Numbered from the stretch's first letter, positions 6,713-14,574 are shown. The stretch: DNA of 20,258 nt from SVKR01 sp963605115 (GCA_963605115.1 CAVCTM010000031.1:1-20258); one strand, 5' to 3'. Made by a program: numbers and translations. Notes: a model not told the origin generated them from the sequence alone.

Positions 6713-7987
6713 ATGGAGCAGACGAACGGGAAAATTTTTCAGAACGCGGACTTCACCCCGGAGATGAAGGCGACGCACACCATTCTGGCGCCGGACATTT
6801 TCCCGATGCACATGGACCTGCTCCGCGGCATTTTCCGGATGTACGGCTACAGGCTGGACGTTCTGCACTACGAGGGCAGGCAGGTCATCGACGTCGGGCT
6901 GAAATACGTCCACAACGACATGTGCTACCCCGCCATCTGCACCATCGGTCAGCAGCTCTACGCGCTCCAGTGCGGGGACTACGACGTACATAAGGTGGCG
7001 CTCATCCAGTTCCAGACCGGCGGCGGCTGCCGCGCCTCGAACTATATCTGGATGCTGCGCAAGGCGCTGCACAATATGGATATGGACTTTGTGCCGGTCA
7101 TCTCGCTCTCGTTTTCCCGCGTGGAGCGCTCCAGCGGCTTTTCCATCACGCCGGGAATGATCGCAAAGGGTCTCATGGCGCTCATTTACGGCGACATGCT
7201 GATGCTGCTGCGCAATCAGGTGCAGCCCTATGAGGCGCATCCCGGCGCTGCGCAGGCGGTCGTGGACAAGTGGAACGCGGAGCTGCTGCGCCAGTTTTCG
7301 CGCAACCGCGGGCTGCTCGCGCGCGACCGGCGGCGCAATCTGCACGCGATGGCGGCGGACTTCGCCGCCGTGGAGCGCCGGGACGTAAAGCGCATCAAGG
7401 TCGGCATCGTGGGCGAGATCTACGTGAAGTATTCCCAGTTCGGCAACAACGGGCTGGAGGCGTTTTTGGCCTCGCAGGGCTGCGAGGTGATGGTCCCCGG
7501 CGTCATCGGCTTCTTTCAGGCGATGTTTGATAACCGCGAGACCGATTACCGGCTCTACGGCGGGTCCTACGGCAAAAAGATCGTCGCGCGGCTCGGCGCG
7601 TGGGCGGCGCGGCGCATGGAGCGCGAGCTGCTGGACACGCTGCGCGAATATCCGCAGTTCACCGCCCCCTCCCCCTTCGCGCATATCCGCGAGCTGGGCG
7701 ACAGGGTGATCGGCAGAGGCGTCAAGATGGGCGAGGGCTGGCTTTTGCCCGCGGAGATCGCGGAGCTCATCGAAAACGGCTATAGCAACGTCATCTGCGC
7801 CCAGCCCTTCGGCTGTCTGCCGAACCACATCGTCGGCAAGGGCACGATCCGCACGCTGCGCGAGCTCTACCCGGAGGCGAACATCTGCCCCGTGGACTAT
7901 GACTCCGGCGCTTCGCGCGTCAATCAGGAAAACCGCATCAAGCTGATGCTCGCGGTCGCAAAGGAAAAGGAGGAGGTCTGCGTATGA
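6713..7987 (+). CDS. 2-hydroxyacyl-CoA dehydratase-like (HgdB/YjiM-type) protein
   Basis: A 424-residue protein of the 2-hydroxyacyl-CoA dehydratase D-component superfamily, enzymes that bind an iron-sulfur cluster and receive one high-energy electron from an ATP-driven activase. Conserved Cys candidates are Cys71 and Cys76 (MCYPAICTIG), Cys106 (GGGCRASNY), and Cys362 and Cys368 (VICAQPFGCLPNH). These resemble the C-terminal part of very long fused activase/dehydratase proteins found in anaerobes, so here the unit is split. AAAGGAG lies 11 nt before the ATG. The stop overlaps the next start in ATGA, arguing for a stoichiometric partner of the activase at 7984. Substrate is unknown; placement between fakA and plsY suggests a lipid-related acyl substrate, but that is inference. 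Confidence 0.82.
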   Translation: MEQTNGKIFQNADFTPEMKATHTILAPDIFPMHMDLLRGIFRMYGYRLDVLHYEGRQVIDVGLKYVHNDMCYPAICTIGQQLYALQCGDYDVHKVALIQFQTGGGCRASNYIWMLRKALHNMDMDFVPVISLSFSRVERSSGFSITPGMIAKGLMALIYGDMLMLLRNQVQPYEAHPGAAQAVVDKWNAELLRQFSRNRGLLARDRRRNLHAMAADFAAVERRDVKRIKVGIVGEIYVKYSQFGNNGLEAFLASQGCEVMVPGVIGFFQAMFDNRETDYRLYGGSYGKKIVARLGAWAARRMERELLDTLREYPQFTAPSPFAHIRELGDRVIGRGVKMGEGWLLPAEIAELIENGYSNVICAQPFGCLPNHIVGKGTIRTLRELYPEANICPVDYDSGASRVNQENRIKLMLAVAKEKEEVCV

Positions 7988-10911
7988 AGCGGCTCGGACT
8001 GGATATCGGCTCCACCACGGTCAAATGCGTCGTGGCGGACGAGGCGCAGAACATTCTCTTCTGCCGCTATGAGCGCCACCTCTCGCGCATTCAGGCATCG
8101 AGCGCGGCGCTGCTCGGCGAAGCGGCGGCGCGCTTTCCCGGCGAGGAAATGCTCTTCGCCATGTCCGGCTCGGCGGGCATGGGCATGGCTGCCGACCTCG
8201 CGCTGCCCTTCGTGCAGGAGGTCTACGCCACGCGCACGGCGGTCACGCGGCTCCACCCGGAGACGGACGTCGCCGTGGAGCTCGGCGGCGAGGATGCGAA
8301 GATCCTGTTCCTCACCGGCGGGCTGGAGGTGCGCATGAACGGCACCTGCGCCGGCGGCACGGGCGCGTTTATCGACCAGATGACGGCGCTGATGAACATC
8401 GCGCCGGACGAGCTGGACGGTCTCGCCGCACAGCATGAAAAGCTCTACACCATCGCCTCGCGCTGCGGCGTGTTCGCGAAATCGGACATCCAGCCGCTCA
8501 TCAATCAGGGCGCGAAGCGCGCCGACGTTGCCGCGAGCATCTTTTACGCCGTCGTGAACCAGACGGTCGCGGGGCTCGCGCAGGGGCGCGAGATCGGCGG
8601 GAACGTGCTCTATCTCGGCGGACCGCTGACCTTTTTCTCCCAGCTGCGCGCCGCGTTCGACGACGTGCTCGCGGTGGGCGGGCTCTGCCCGGAAAATTCG
8701 CTTTATTACGTCGCGCTCGGCGCGGCGCTCTCGCCCTCCGCGGCGGCGGAGGACCTCCCCGCGCTCGCCGCGCGCCTCGCCGCTTACGAGCCGACGGCGG
8801 GCTACGAGGGCTGCCGCCCGCTTTTCACCTCCCCGGAGGAATACGCCGCCTTCCGCGCGCGCCACGAGGCGGACTCTGCGCATATCCGCACGCTGACGGA
8901 GCCGGCGGAGACCATGTATCTCGGCATCGACGCCGGGTCCACGACCGTGAAGGCGCTGCTCTGCGACGCCGACGGCGCCATTTTCCGCCCGTTTTACACG
9001 CCGAACAGCGGCAACCCCGTCCCGCTCGTGCGGGACTATCTGCTCTCGCTTTACCGCGACTATCCCGCGCTGCATATCGCCGGCGCCGCCGTCACGGGCT
9101 ACGGCGAGGACATCGTGAAAAGCGCGTTCCACGCCGACCTCGGCGTTGTCGAGACCGTCGCGCACTACACGGCGGCAAAGCGCTTCTGCCCGGACGTGGA
9201 CTTCATCCTCGACATCGGCGGGCAGGACATCAAGTGCTTCCGCATCCGGAACGGCGCGGTGGACAGCATCTTCCTGAACGAAGCCTGCTCCTCCGGCTGC
9301 GGCTCGTTTTTGCAGACCTTCGCCGGGGTGCTGGGACTGACGCCGCCGGAATTTGCGGAAAAGGCGCTCTATGCCGACCGCCCCGTGGACCTCGGCTCGC
9401 GCTGCACCGTGTTCATGAACAGCTCCGTCAAGCAGGCGCAGAAGGACGGCGCGACGCTCGAAAACATCTCCGCCGGGCTCTCCATCAGCGTTGTGAAAAA
9501 CGCGCTTTACAAGGTCATCCGCTGCTCCGGCGGCGACGCGCTCGGCAAAAACGTCGTCGTGCAGGGCGGCACGTTCCAGAACGACGCCGTGCTCCGCGCC
9601 TTTGAGCAGGAGATCGGCAGGGCGGTCATCCGCCCCGCCATCGCGGGACTGATGGGCGCTTACGGCGCGGCGCTTTACGCCGCGGAGCGCTGCGGCGGCG
9701 ACCGCGCGAGCACGCTGCTGGACCGCGCGGCGCTGGAGGGCTTTACGCATGAGGTGAAAGCCGTCACCTGCTCCGGCTGCGGCAACCGCTGCCGCCTGAC
9801 CGTGAACCGCTTTTCCGGCGGCACGACCTTCATCGCAGGAAACCGCTGCTCCCGTCCCCTCGGCAAAGCCGCCGCGGGGGAGACGCGGAACCTTTACGCC
9901 TATAAAAACGAGCTGCTCGCCCGCTACCGCGAAAGCCGGCGCGACCCCGGCAAAAAGACGCTCGGCATCCCGATGGGGCTGAACATGTATGAGCTGCTCC
10001 CCTTCTGGCACACGATGCTGACGGCACTCGGCTTCAACGTTGTCGTCTCGCCCGTCAGCAGCCACGAGCTTTACCGCAGCGGTCAGCACACCATCCCCTC
10101 GGACACGGCGTGCTACCCCGCGAAGCTGCTCCATGGCCACGTCGAGGCGCTGCTCGCCGCGGGCGTGGACGGCGTATTCTACCCCAGCATGTCCTATAAT
10201 CTGGACGAGGGGCTCGGCGCGAACCACTATAACTGCCCCGTCGTCGCCTATTACCCGGAGGTCATCGGCGCGAACGTCGGCGGACTGAAAAGCGTCGACT
10301 ATTTCGGCGACTTCATCGGTCTGCACGACCGGAAGGAGTTCCCGCCCCACTTCCGCCGCATGATGGCGGCGCACGGCTATGATTTTTCACTGAAGCAGGT
10401 AAAGGACGCCGCCGCGCTCGCTTACGCGGCTTATGACGGCTACCTCGCCGCCGTGCGCGCGAAGGGCGCGGAATATCTCGCCGCGGCGGAGCGGGAGGGC
10501 ACGCCCGTCATCGTCCTCGCGGGCAGACCCTACCACATCGACCCGGAGATCTGCCACGGCATCGACCGGCTGCTCGGCGAGCTCGGCGCGGTCGTCGTCT
10601 CGGAGGACGCGGTGAGCTCCCTCGTGCCGGAAAAGCTGGACACGACGGTGCTGAACCAGTGGACCTATCACGCGCGGCTCTACGCCGCGGCGCGCTATGT
10701 CGCCGAGGCGCCGAAAAACGTCAATCTCGTCCAGCTCGTCTCCTTCGGCTGCGGCGTGGACGCCGTTACGACGGACGAGGTCCGCGCGCTCACGGAACAG
10801 CACGGCAAGCCCTATACCCAGATCAAGATCGACGAGATCACGAATCTCGGCGCGGTGCGCATCCGCCTGCGCAGCCTGTTCGCCTTTGTCGGCGGGGAGG
10901 AGAAGCCATGA
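7984..10911 (+). CDS. Acyl-CoA dehydratase activase, double BcrAD/BadFG ATPase plus DUF2229
   Basis: A 975-residue protein with two ASKHA-type ATPase domains and a C-terminal DUF2229 region. Domain 1 starts LGLDIGSTTVKCVV and has Cys122 (NGTCAGGTGAF) and Cys161 (SRCGVF). Domain 2 starts LGIDAGSTTVKALL and has Cys435 and Cys439 (EACSSGCGSF) and Cys474 (SRCTVF). In HgdC-type activases, the two Cys at these positions hold a [4Fe-4S] cluster shared across a dimer, so both domains could bind clusters. A CxxCxxxC motif (596, 599, 603) plus Cys622 follows. The DUF2229 part carries LGIPMGLNMYELLPFWHTML and HTIPSDTACYPAKLLHGH. AGGAGGT sits 6 nt before the ATG. It presumably energises the dehydratase-like partner encoded just upstream; the reaction is not established for this subfamily. 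Confidence 0.88.
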   Translation: MKRLGLDIGSTTVKCVVADEAQNILFCRYERHLSRIQASSAALLGEAAARFPGEEMLFAMSGSAGMGMAADLALPFVQEVYATRTAVTRLHPETDVAVELGGEDAKILFLTGGLEVRMNGTCAGGTGAFIDQMTALMNIAPDELDGLAAQHEKLYTIASRCGVFAKSDIQPLINQGAKRADVAASIFYAVVNQTVAGLAQGREIGGNVLYLGGPLTFFSQLRAAFDDVLAVGGLCPENSLYYVALGAALSPSAAAEDLPALAARLAAYEPTAGYEGCRPLFTSPEEYAAFRARHEADSAHIRTLTEPAETMYLGIDAGSTTVKALLCDADGAIFRPFYTPNSGNPVPLVRDYLLSLYRDYPALHIAGAAVTGYGEDIVKSAFHADLGVVETVAHYTAAKRFCPDVDFILDIGGQDIKCFRIRNGAVDSIFLNEACSSGCGSFLQTFAGVLGLTPPEFAEKALYADRPVDLGSRCTVFMNSSVKQAQKDGATLENISAGLSISVVKNALYKVIRCSGGDALGKNVVVQGGTFQNDAVLRAFEQEIGRAVIRPAIAGLMGAYGAALYAAERCGGDRASTLLDRAALEGFTHEVKAVTCSGCGNRCRLTVNRFSGGTTFIAGNRCSRPLGKAAAGETRNLYAYKNELLARYRESRRDPGKKTLGIPMGLNMYELLPFWHTMLTALGFNVVVSPVSSHELYRSGQHTIPSDTACYPAKLLHGHVEALLAAGVDGVFYPSMSYNLDEGLGANHYNCPVVAYYPEVIGANVGGLKSVDYFGDFIGLHDRKEFPPHFRRMMAAHGYDFSLKQVKDAAALAYAAYDGYLAAVRAKGAEYLAAAEREGTPVIVLAGRPYHIDPEICHGIDRLLGELGAVVVSEDAVSSLVPEKLDTTVLNQWTYHARLYAAARYVAEAPKNVNLVQLVSFGCGVDAVTTDEVRALTEQHGKPYTQIKIDEITNLGAVRIRLRSLFAFVGGEEKP

Positions 10912-11540
10912 CGCTGCCGCTGCTCTGTCTTGCCGCCGCGCTCGCCGGCTATCTGCTCGGCGGCGTGAACCCCGCCATCGTGCTCTCCCGCGCCGTTTAC
11001 CACGAGGACATCCGCACGCGCGGGAGCGGCAATCCCGGCTTTACGAACTTCAAGCGCGTTTACCCCGGCGCGGTCGCGTGGCTCGTCCTCGCGCTCGACA
11101 TTGCGAAAACGGCGCTGCCCGTCTGGGCGTTCTCCGCGCTCTTCCGCCGCCTGTTCTCGCTCGGACAGCTCGGCGCGGCGCTGACCGGCTTTTGCTGCAT
11201 GCTGGGCCACGCTTACCCGGTCTGGTACCGCTTCCGCGGCGGCAAGAGCTTCATCGCCTGCTTCGCCACGGTCTGGTTCGTGGACTGGCGCGTCGGGCTC
11301 TGTTATCTCGGCGTCGCCGCCGTGCTGCTCGCCGCGACGCGCATCATGTCCCTCGCCTCCGTCGCCGCGGCAGCGAGCTACCCGGTCTCGCTCGCGCTCT
11401 TCGGCTTCGCGCCGTGGACCGTGGAGCTCCTCGCCCTCGCCTCCGCCGCGCTCGTCATCTGGCGTCACCGCGCGAACCTGCGGCGCATCACCGCCGGAAC
11501 GGAGCCGCGCTTTTCGCTGCACAGCTGCGGAGCCCATTGA
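10908..11540 (+). CDS. plsY: PlsY-like acyl-phosphate:glycerol-3-phosphate acyltransferase
   Basis: A 210-residue membrane protein of the PlsY family, which transfers an acyl group from acyl-phosphate to glycerol-3-phosphate, the first step of phospholipid synthesis. The three family motifs are present: GSGNPGFTN at 39-47, GHAYPVWYRFRGGKS at 100-114, and RHRANLRRITAGTEPRFS from 186. Two positions are unusual. Motif 1 has Phe in place of the common Ala (GATN), and motif 2 reads GGKSF rather than GGKGVAT. It may therefore be a diverged paralogue or have altered substrate preference. The start ATG overlaps the activase stop in ATGA, with GGGAGGAG a few bases upstream. It is the last gene of the fak operon and logically uses the FakA product. 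Confidence 0.87.
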   Translation: MTLPLLCLAAALAGYLLGGVNPAIVLSRAVYHEDIRTRGSGNPGFTNFKRVYPGAVAWLVLALDIAKTALPVWAFSALFRRLFSLGQLGAALTGFCCMLGHAYPVWYRFRGGKSFIACFATVWFVDWRVGLCYLGVAAVLLAATRIMSLASVAAAASYPVSLALFGFAPWTVELLALASAALVIWRHRANLRRITAGTEPRFSLHSCGAH

Positions 11541-11565
11541 CAGCGCGCAGGAGATATGCTATAAT
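11537..11565 (+). promoter_or_regulatory. Consensus promoter overlapping the plsY stop codon
   Basis: TTGACA at 11537-11542 and TATAAT at 11560-11565 have a 17-bp spacer. The plsY stop codon TGA (11538-11540) is part of the -35 box. It should start transcription near 11572, just before the structured leader. Confidence 0.88.
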
Positions 11566-11575
11566 GAAACCGCCC

Positions 11576-11714
11576 TTGAGGGGGTAGTCGGCAGAGGAAG
11601 CGCGTCCTCTGTGTCACTGCCAACATACACGGAAACTCCTCGGATTTCTGGCGTGAATGAAATGACCAGACTCATCGGCAGGCGCCTTGCCTGTCCCATG
11701 CGTCTGGTCTTTTT
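11576..11714 (+). ncRNA. Structured leader, candidate yybP-ykoY (Mn2+) riboswitch
   Basis: The leader contains GAGGGGGTAG (11578-11587), then a stem-loop closed by GGCAG (11590-11594) and CTGCC (11617-11621) with an inner AGGA/TCCT stem, then AACATAC (11622-11628). A second stem-loop follows, CACG-GAAA with TTTC-TGG-CGTG (11628-11655), and then ATGACCAGACTC. The order GGGG(A)GTAG, stem, (A)ACATAC, stem, GACC matches the yybP-ykoY family as I remember it. GACCAGAC also forms the 5' arm of the terminator at 11664, so aptamer closure and termination would be mutually exclusive. The structure is seen; the class is a judgement from motif resemblance, and no covariance search was done. Confidence 0.55.
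11664..11714 (+). terminator. Terminator of the riboswitch-like leader
   Basis: GACCAGAC (11664-11671) pairs with GTCTGGTC (11702-11709), and an upper stem pairs GCAGGC (11678-11683) with GCCTGT (11689-11694). Five T residues follow. It lies 66 nt before the SPFH start codon and would also end read-through from plsY. Confidence 0.8.
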
Positions 11715-11780
11715 GCATCCCCGGACACTTCGCAAAGCGCCGGAAAAATCATCCGTCAAAAAGGAAAGGAGAAGCCAAAA

Positions 11781-12704
11781 ATGGAAGAACAACAACGCGC
11801 CCCCGCCGCCGCGCGCCGCGGAAGTGGCTCTGGCTCATCCCCGCCGTGCTGCTGCTCGCCGTGCTGCTGCTCGACTCGTTTTACACGCTGAAGGAGGACC
11901 AGTTCGCGGTCATCACCACCTTCGGCCGCCCGACGACCGTCAGCGCCTCCGGCCTGCAGCTGAAGCTGCCCTTCATCCAGCGCGTGAAGAAGGTCAGCAA
12001 GAGCGTGCAGGGCTTCCCCCTCGGCTACCGCGTCGGGAGCAGCGCCTCCTACGAGGAGGAGTCGCTCATGATCACCTATGACTACAACTTCGTCAACGTG
12101 GATTTTTACGTCGAATACCGTGGACCCGGTAAAGTATGACCTCACCGTCAGCGACGTCATCACCGCGGACAAAAAGTCCATGGTGGCGGACAGCTTCGTG
12201 CTCTGGGAGATCTCCGACCCGCTGCGGTTTATCCAGACCCTCTCCGGCAGCGTCGCGAACGCGGAGTACCGCATCGACACGATCGTTTATAACAGTCTCA
12301 AGACCGTCATCAGCTCCATGAAGCAGGAGGACGTCATCTCCGGGCGCGACGGCGAGCTCGCCGCGCAGATCTTGGAGAACGTCGGCGACAAGTTCAGCGA
12401 ATACGGCATCACGGTCTTCGCCATCGAGACCAAGCGCATCGACCTGCCGGACGAGAACAAATCCGCCGTCTACGAGCGCATGATCTCCGAGCGCGAGAAC
12501 ATCGCCGCACGCTATGTCGCCGAGGGCGAGGCGGAGTATATGCGCATCCTCTCCGCCGCCTACGACACGCCGGAGGAGGCGGACTTTTACGAGTTCCTCC
12601 GCGCGCTCGACATGGCGGAGACCGCCCTCGCCGGCGGGAACAAGACCCTCGTCGTCTCCGCCGACTCCCCGATCGCCAAGGTGTTCGCGGGGAATTTTGA
12701 GTAA
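11781..12704 (+). pseudogene. SPFH/Band 7 (stomatin/HflC-like) gene with two compensating frameshifts
   Basis: The span is 308 codons from an ATG with AAAGGAG at 9 nt to the TAA at 12702. The reading frame is broken twice. The start codon (MEEQQRAP...) is in one frame. From about 11820 to 12118 the coding frame is the one reading RKWLWLIPAVLLLAVLLLDS (membrane anchor) and KEDQFAVITTFGRPTTV, the SPFH domain start. From 12120 the original frame resumes with VDPVKYDLTVSDVITADKKS, then the helical region to FAGNFE. Adding one C to the CCCCC tract near 11804-11808 and removing one C at 12118-12119 (TACCGTGG) restores one frame. SPFH proteins scaffold membrane microdomains or modulate proteases. 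Either the gene is inactive or the assembly has two single-base errors. Confidence 0.75.
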
Positions 12705-12709
12705 AGCCG

Positions 12710-12742
12710 AAAAGAGAGACCGCCTTCGGCGGTCTCTCTTTT
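12710..12742. terminator. Bidirectional terminator between convergent genes
   Basis: A perfect 15-bp stem, AAAAGAGAGACCGCC (12710-12724) with GGCGGTCTCTCTTTT (12728-12742), gives a T-run on each strand. It can serve both the SPFH gene and the M32 peptidase gene that ends at 12775. Confidence 0.9.
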
Positions 12743-12774
12743 CATAGCCTGTCAAAACCCGCTGTGTTTTTTGC

Positions 12775-14274
12775 TTAAAAATACAGCTTTCCGAACTTCT
12801 CCTCCAGATAATCGAGGAAGCAGTTCACGTTAAGCCCCTCGCCGGTGATGGCGCGGATCCATTCGTCGGGGGTGGTGATGGAGGCGATGGAGAACACGTG
12901 CTCGGTCAGCCAGTCGCGGATGGGCAGCAGGTCGCCGCGCTCCACGGCGGCGAAAACGTCGAAGTCCCGCTCCATCGTGCGCAGGATCTGCACGCCGTAG
13001 GCGCTGCCGAGGGCATAGGACGGGAAATAACCGTAATTGCCGCTCCAGTGGACATCCTGTAGGCAGCCCTGCGCGTCGTCCGGGACGTCGAGTCCGAGGT
13101 ACTCCTTATACTTCGCGTTCCAGAGCGCCGGGACCTCGTCCACGGTGATCTCGCCGTTGACGAAGGCTTTTTCCAGCTCGTAGCGGATGAGGATGTGGAG
13201 GCAGTAAGTCAGCTCGTCGGCGTCGCAGCGGATAAGACCGGGGCGCGCGATGTTGACCGCCTCATAGAGCTCGCGCTCGCTGACGTCGGCGAAGGTGTCG
13301 CCCGTCACCTCGCGCAGCTTGGGGTGGACAAAGCGGATGAACGCCTCGCTCCTGCCGATGAGGTTTTCGTAAAAGCGGGAGATGCACTCGTGCATGGCGC
13401 TCGTCATGCCGTCCGCGGCGTGCTCGCGGTAAAACTCCTCCGGCTCGTTCTGCATAAAGAGCGCATGCCCGCCCTCGTGGAGCGTGGTGAAGATGTTGGA
13501 GATGAAGTTTTCCTCATAGTAATGCGTCGTGACGCGCACGTCGTGGGGTCCAAAGTTCGTCGTGAAGGGGTGCTCCGTCGTCATGAGCACGAGCGCCTTC
13601 GGGCGCAGTCCCTCCAGCTCCAGGAGGTACTTGGAAAACGCCTCCTGCTGCGGAATGGGGCAGGGGCGGGTCAGGAAGTCTTCGCGGATGGGCTTGCCCT
13701 CGCGCCCGATGCGCGCTAAAAGCGGCACGATGCGCGCCTTGAGCGCGTCGAAAAAGGCATCGAGCTGTTCGATGGAGCCGCCCTTCTCGTAGTCGTCGAG
13801 GCAGGTGTCGTAATATGTCGCCTTTTTCTCGTCGCGCAGGCCGATATTCTGGCGCGTATAGCCGATGAGCGCAGCGAAGCTGTCGCGGAAGATACTGAAA
13901 TCGCTCGCGTTTTTCGCCTCCAGCCACTTGGCGTAGGCGCGGTTGGACTCCAGCTGCATCTCGTGGTCGAGCTCCGCGGGGATGTTTTTGACCTTTTTCC
14001 AGTGGTCCCAGAGCTGCTCCACGACCTTTTTCTGCACCATCGTCAGCCCCTCGCCGTCCGCGTGCAGCTCCGTCAGGAGGCGTTCATAGGTCTTAGAGTG
14101 CATCAGCTTATAATACTGCCTGCCGATCTCCGCCATGTCCTGCCCCGCCTGCTCCATGCCCTCCTCCGGCACACAGCAGCTCATGTCGAAGCTCAGCTTA
14201 CCGATCGTGCGGGCATAGACCGCCGCCTCGTCCAGAATTTTGTGCAGCCGGGCAAATTTCTGCCTGTTCGTCAT
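12775..14274 (-). CDS. M32-family carboxypeptidase (Taq/YpwA-like)
   Basis: A 499-residue cytoplasmic zinc metallocarboxypeptidase, the usual length for family M32, which removes C-terminal residues from peptides. The zinc site is HEGGH with His266 and His270, and Glu296 in MHECISRFYEN is the likely third ligand, within the region that reads HESQSRxxEN in relatives. No signal peptide is present; the N-terminus reads MTNRQKFARLHKILDEAAVY. GGAGGA lies about 9 nt before the start on the minus strand. It is the only gene of this strand in the window, with its own promoter at 14308-14336 and the shared terminator at 12710-12742. Probably a housekeeping peptide-recycling enzyme; no link with the neighbours is apparent. 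Confidence 0.93.
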   Translation of the reverse strand: MTNRQKFARLHKILDEAAVYARTIGKLSFDMSCCVPEEGMEQAGQDMAEIGRQYYKLMHSKTYERLLTELHADGEGLTMVQKKVVEQLWDHWKKVKNIPAELDHEMQLESNRAYAKWLEAKNASDFSIFRDSFAALIGYTRQNIGLRDEKKATYYDTCLDDYEKGGSIEQLDAFFDALKARIVPLLARIGREGKPIREDFLTRPCPIPQQEAFSKYLLELEGLRPKALVLMTTEHPFTTNFGPHDVRVTTHYYEENFISNIFTTLHEGGHALFMQNEPEEFYREHAADGMTSAMHECISRFYENLIGRSEAFIRFVHPKLREVTGDTFADVSERELYEAVNIARPGLIRCDADELTYCLHILIRYELEKAFVNGEITVDEVPALWNAKYKEYLGLDVPDDAQGCLQDVHWSGNYGYFPSYALGSAYGVQILRTMERDFDVFAAVERGDLLPIRDWLTEHVFSIASITTPDEWIRAITGEGLNVNCFLDYLEEKFGKLYF

Positions 14275-14307
14275 AAAAAGATGTCCTCCTCGGTATGCGT
14301 TTGCGCC

Positions 14308-14336
14308 ATTATACCACCCGACGCCCCGCGCTTCAA
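14308..14336 (-). promoter_or_regulatory. Promoter of the M32 carboxypeptidase gene
   Basis: On the minus strand, TTGAAG (14336-14331) and TATAAT (14313-14308) are separated by 17 bp. The -10 box ends 33 bp before the start codon. Confidence 0.75.
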
Positions 14337-14376
14337 GCCGCCCCGCGCAAAAAATGCGGATTTTCCGAAAAAACGC

Positions 14377-14405
14377 TTGACATTTTCCGCGCGCTTTGGT
14401 ACAAT
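14377..14405 (+). promoter_or_regulatory. Promoter of the tRNA-Val gene
   Basis: TTGACA at 14377-14382 and TACAAT at 14400-14405 are 17 bp apart. The tRNA begins 21 bp after the -10 box. It is back to back with the peptidase promoter. Confidence 0.85.
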
Positions 14406-14426
14406 GATTCTCGCTGGTGACAAAAT

Positions 14427-14502
14427 GGACGATTGGCGCAGCTGGTAGCGCATCCGCTTGACGTGCGGGAGGTCACAAGTTCGAGTCTTGTATCGTCCAC
14501 CA
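14427..14502 (+). tRNA. tRNA-Val (anticodon GAC)
   Basis: A 76-nt cloverleaf: acceptor GGACGAT (14427-14433) with ATCGTCC (14492-14498), D stem GCGC/GCGC, anticodon stem TCCGC/GCGGG with loop TTGACGT and anticodon GAC, variable loop AGGTC, T stem ACAAG/CTTGT with loop TTCGAGT, discriminator A and an encoded CCA. It reads GUC (and GUU by wobble) valine codons. It has its own promoter and terminator. Confidence 0.93.
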
Positions 14503-14505
14503 TAG

Positions 14506-14539
14506 AACTGCGGTCCTGCAACGGGACCGCAGTTTTTTT
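14506..14539 (+). terminator. Terminator of the tRNA-Val gene
   Basis: AACTGCGGTCC (14506-14516) pairs perfectly with GGACCGCAGTT (14524-14534) and is followed by a T-run to 14539. It starts four bases after the tRNA CCA. Confidence 0.9.
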
Positions 14540-14557
14540 CGTGCCCAAAACAGAGCG

Positions 14558-14574
14558 GACTCGAACTTGTGACC
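14558..14574 (-). repeat. Inverted 17-bp tRNA T-arm fragment
   Basis: GACTCGAACTTGTGACC is the exact reverse complement of tRNA bases 14471-14487 (variable loop and T arm). It lies in the 112-bp spacer between the tRNA terminator and the direct copy at 14652. The spacer also holds small hairpins such as CGCGGCA/TGCCGCG (around 14596-14611) and no credible gene. Confidence 0.75.

Noticed and set aside
7924..10374. Minus-strand open frame of 816 codons
   Set aside because: It is antisense to the activase gene, rich in Arg, Ala, Val and Asp as expected for a shadow frame in GC-rich coding DNA, and has no recognisable domain.
12078..12704. Second half of the SPFH gene as an independent gene from ATG 12078
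   Set aside because: The first residues from that ATG are out of frame with SPFH homology, which only begins near VDPVKYDL, and no good ribosome binding site precedes it.
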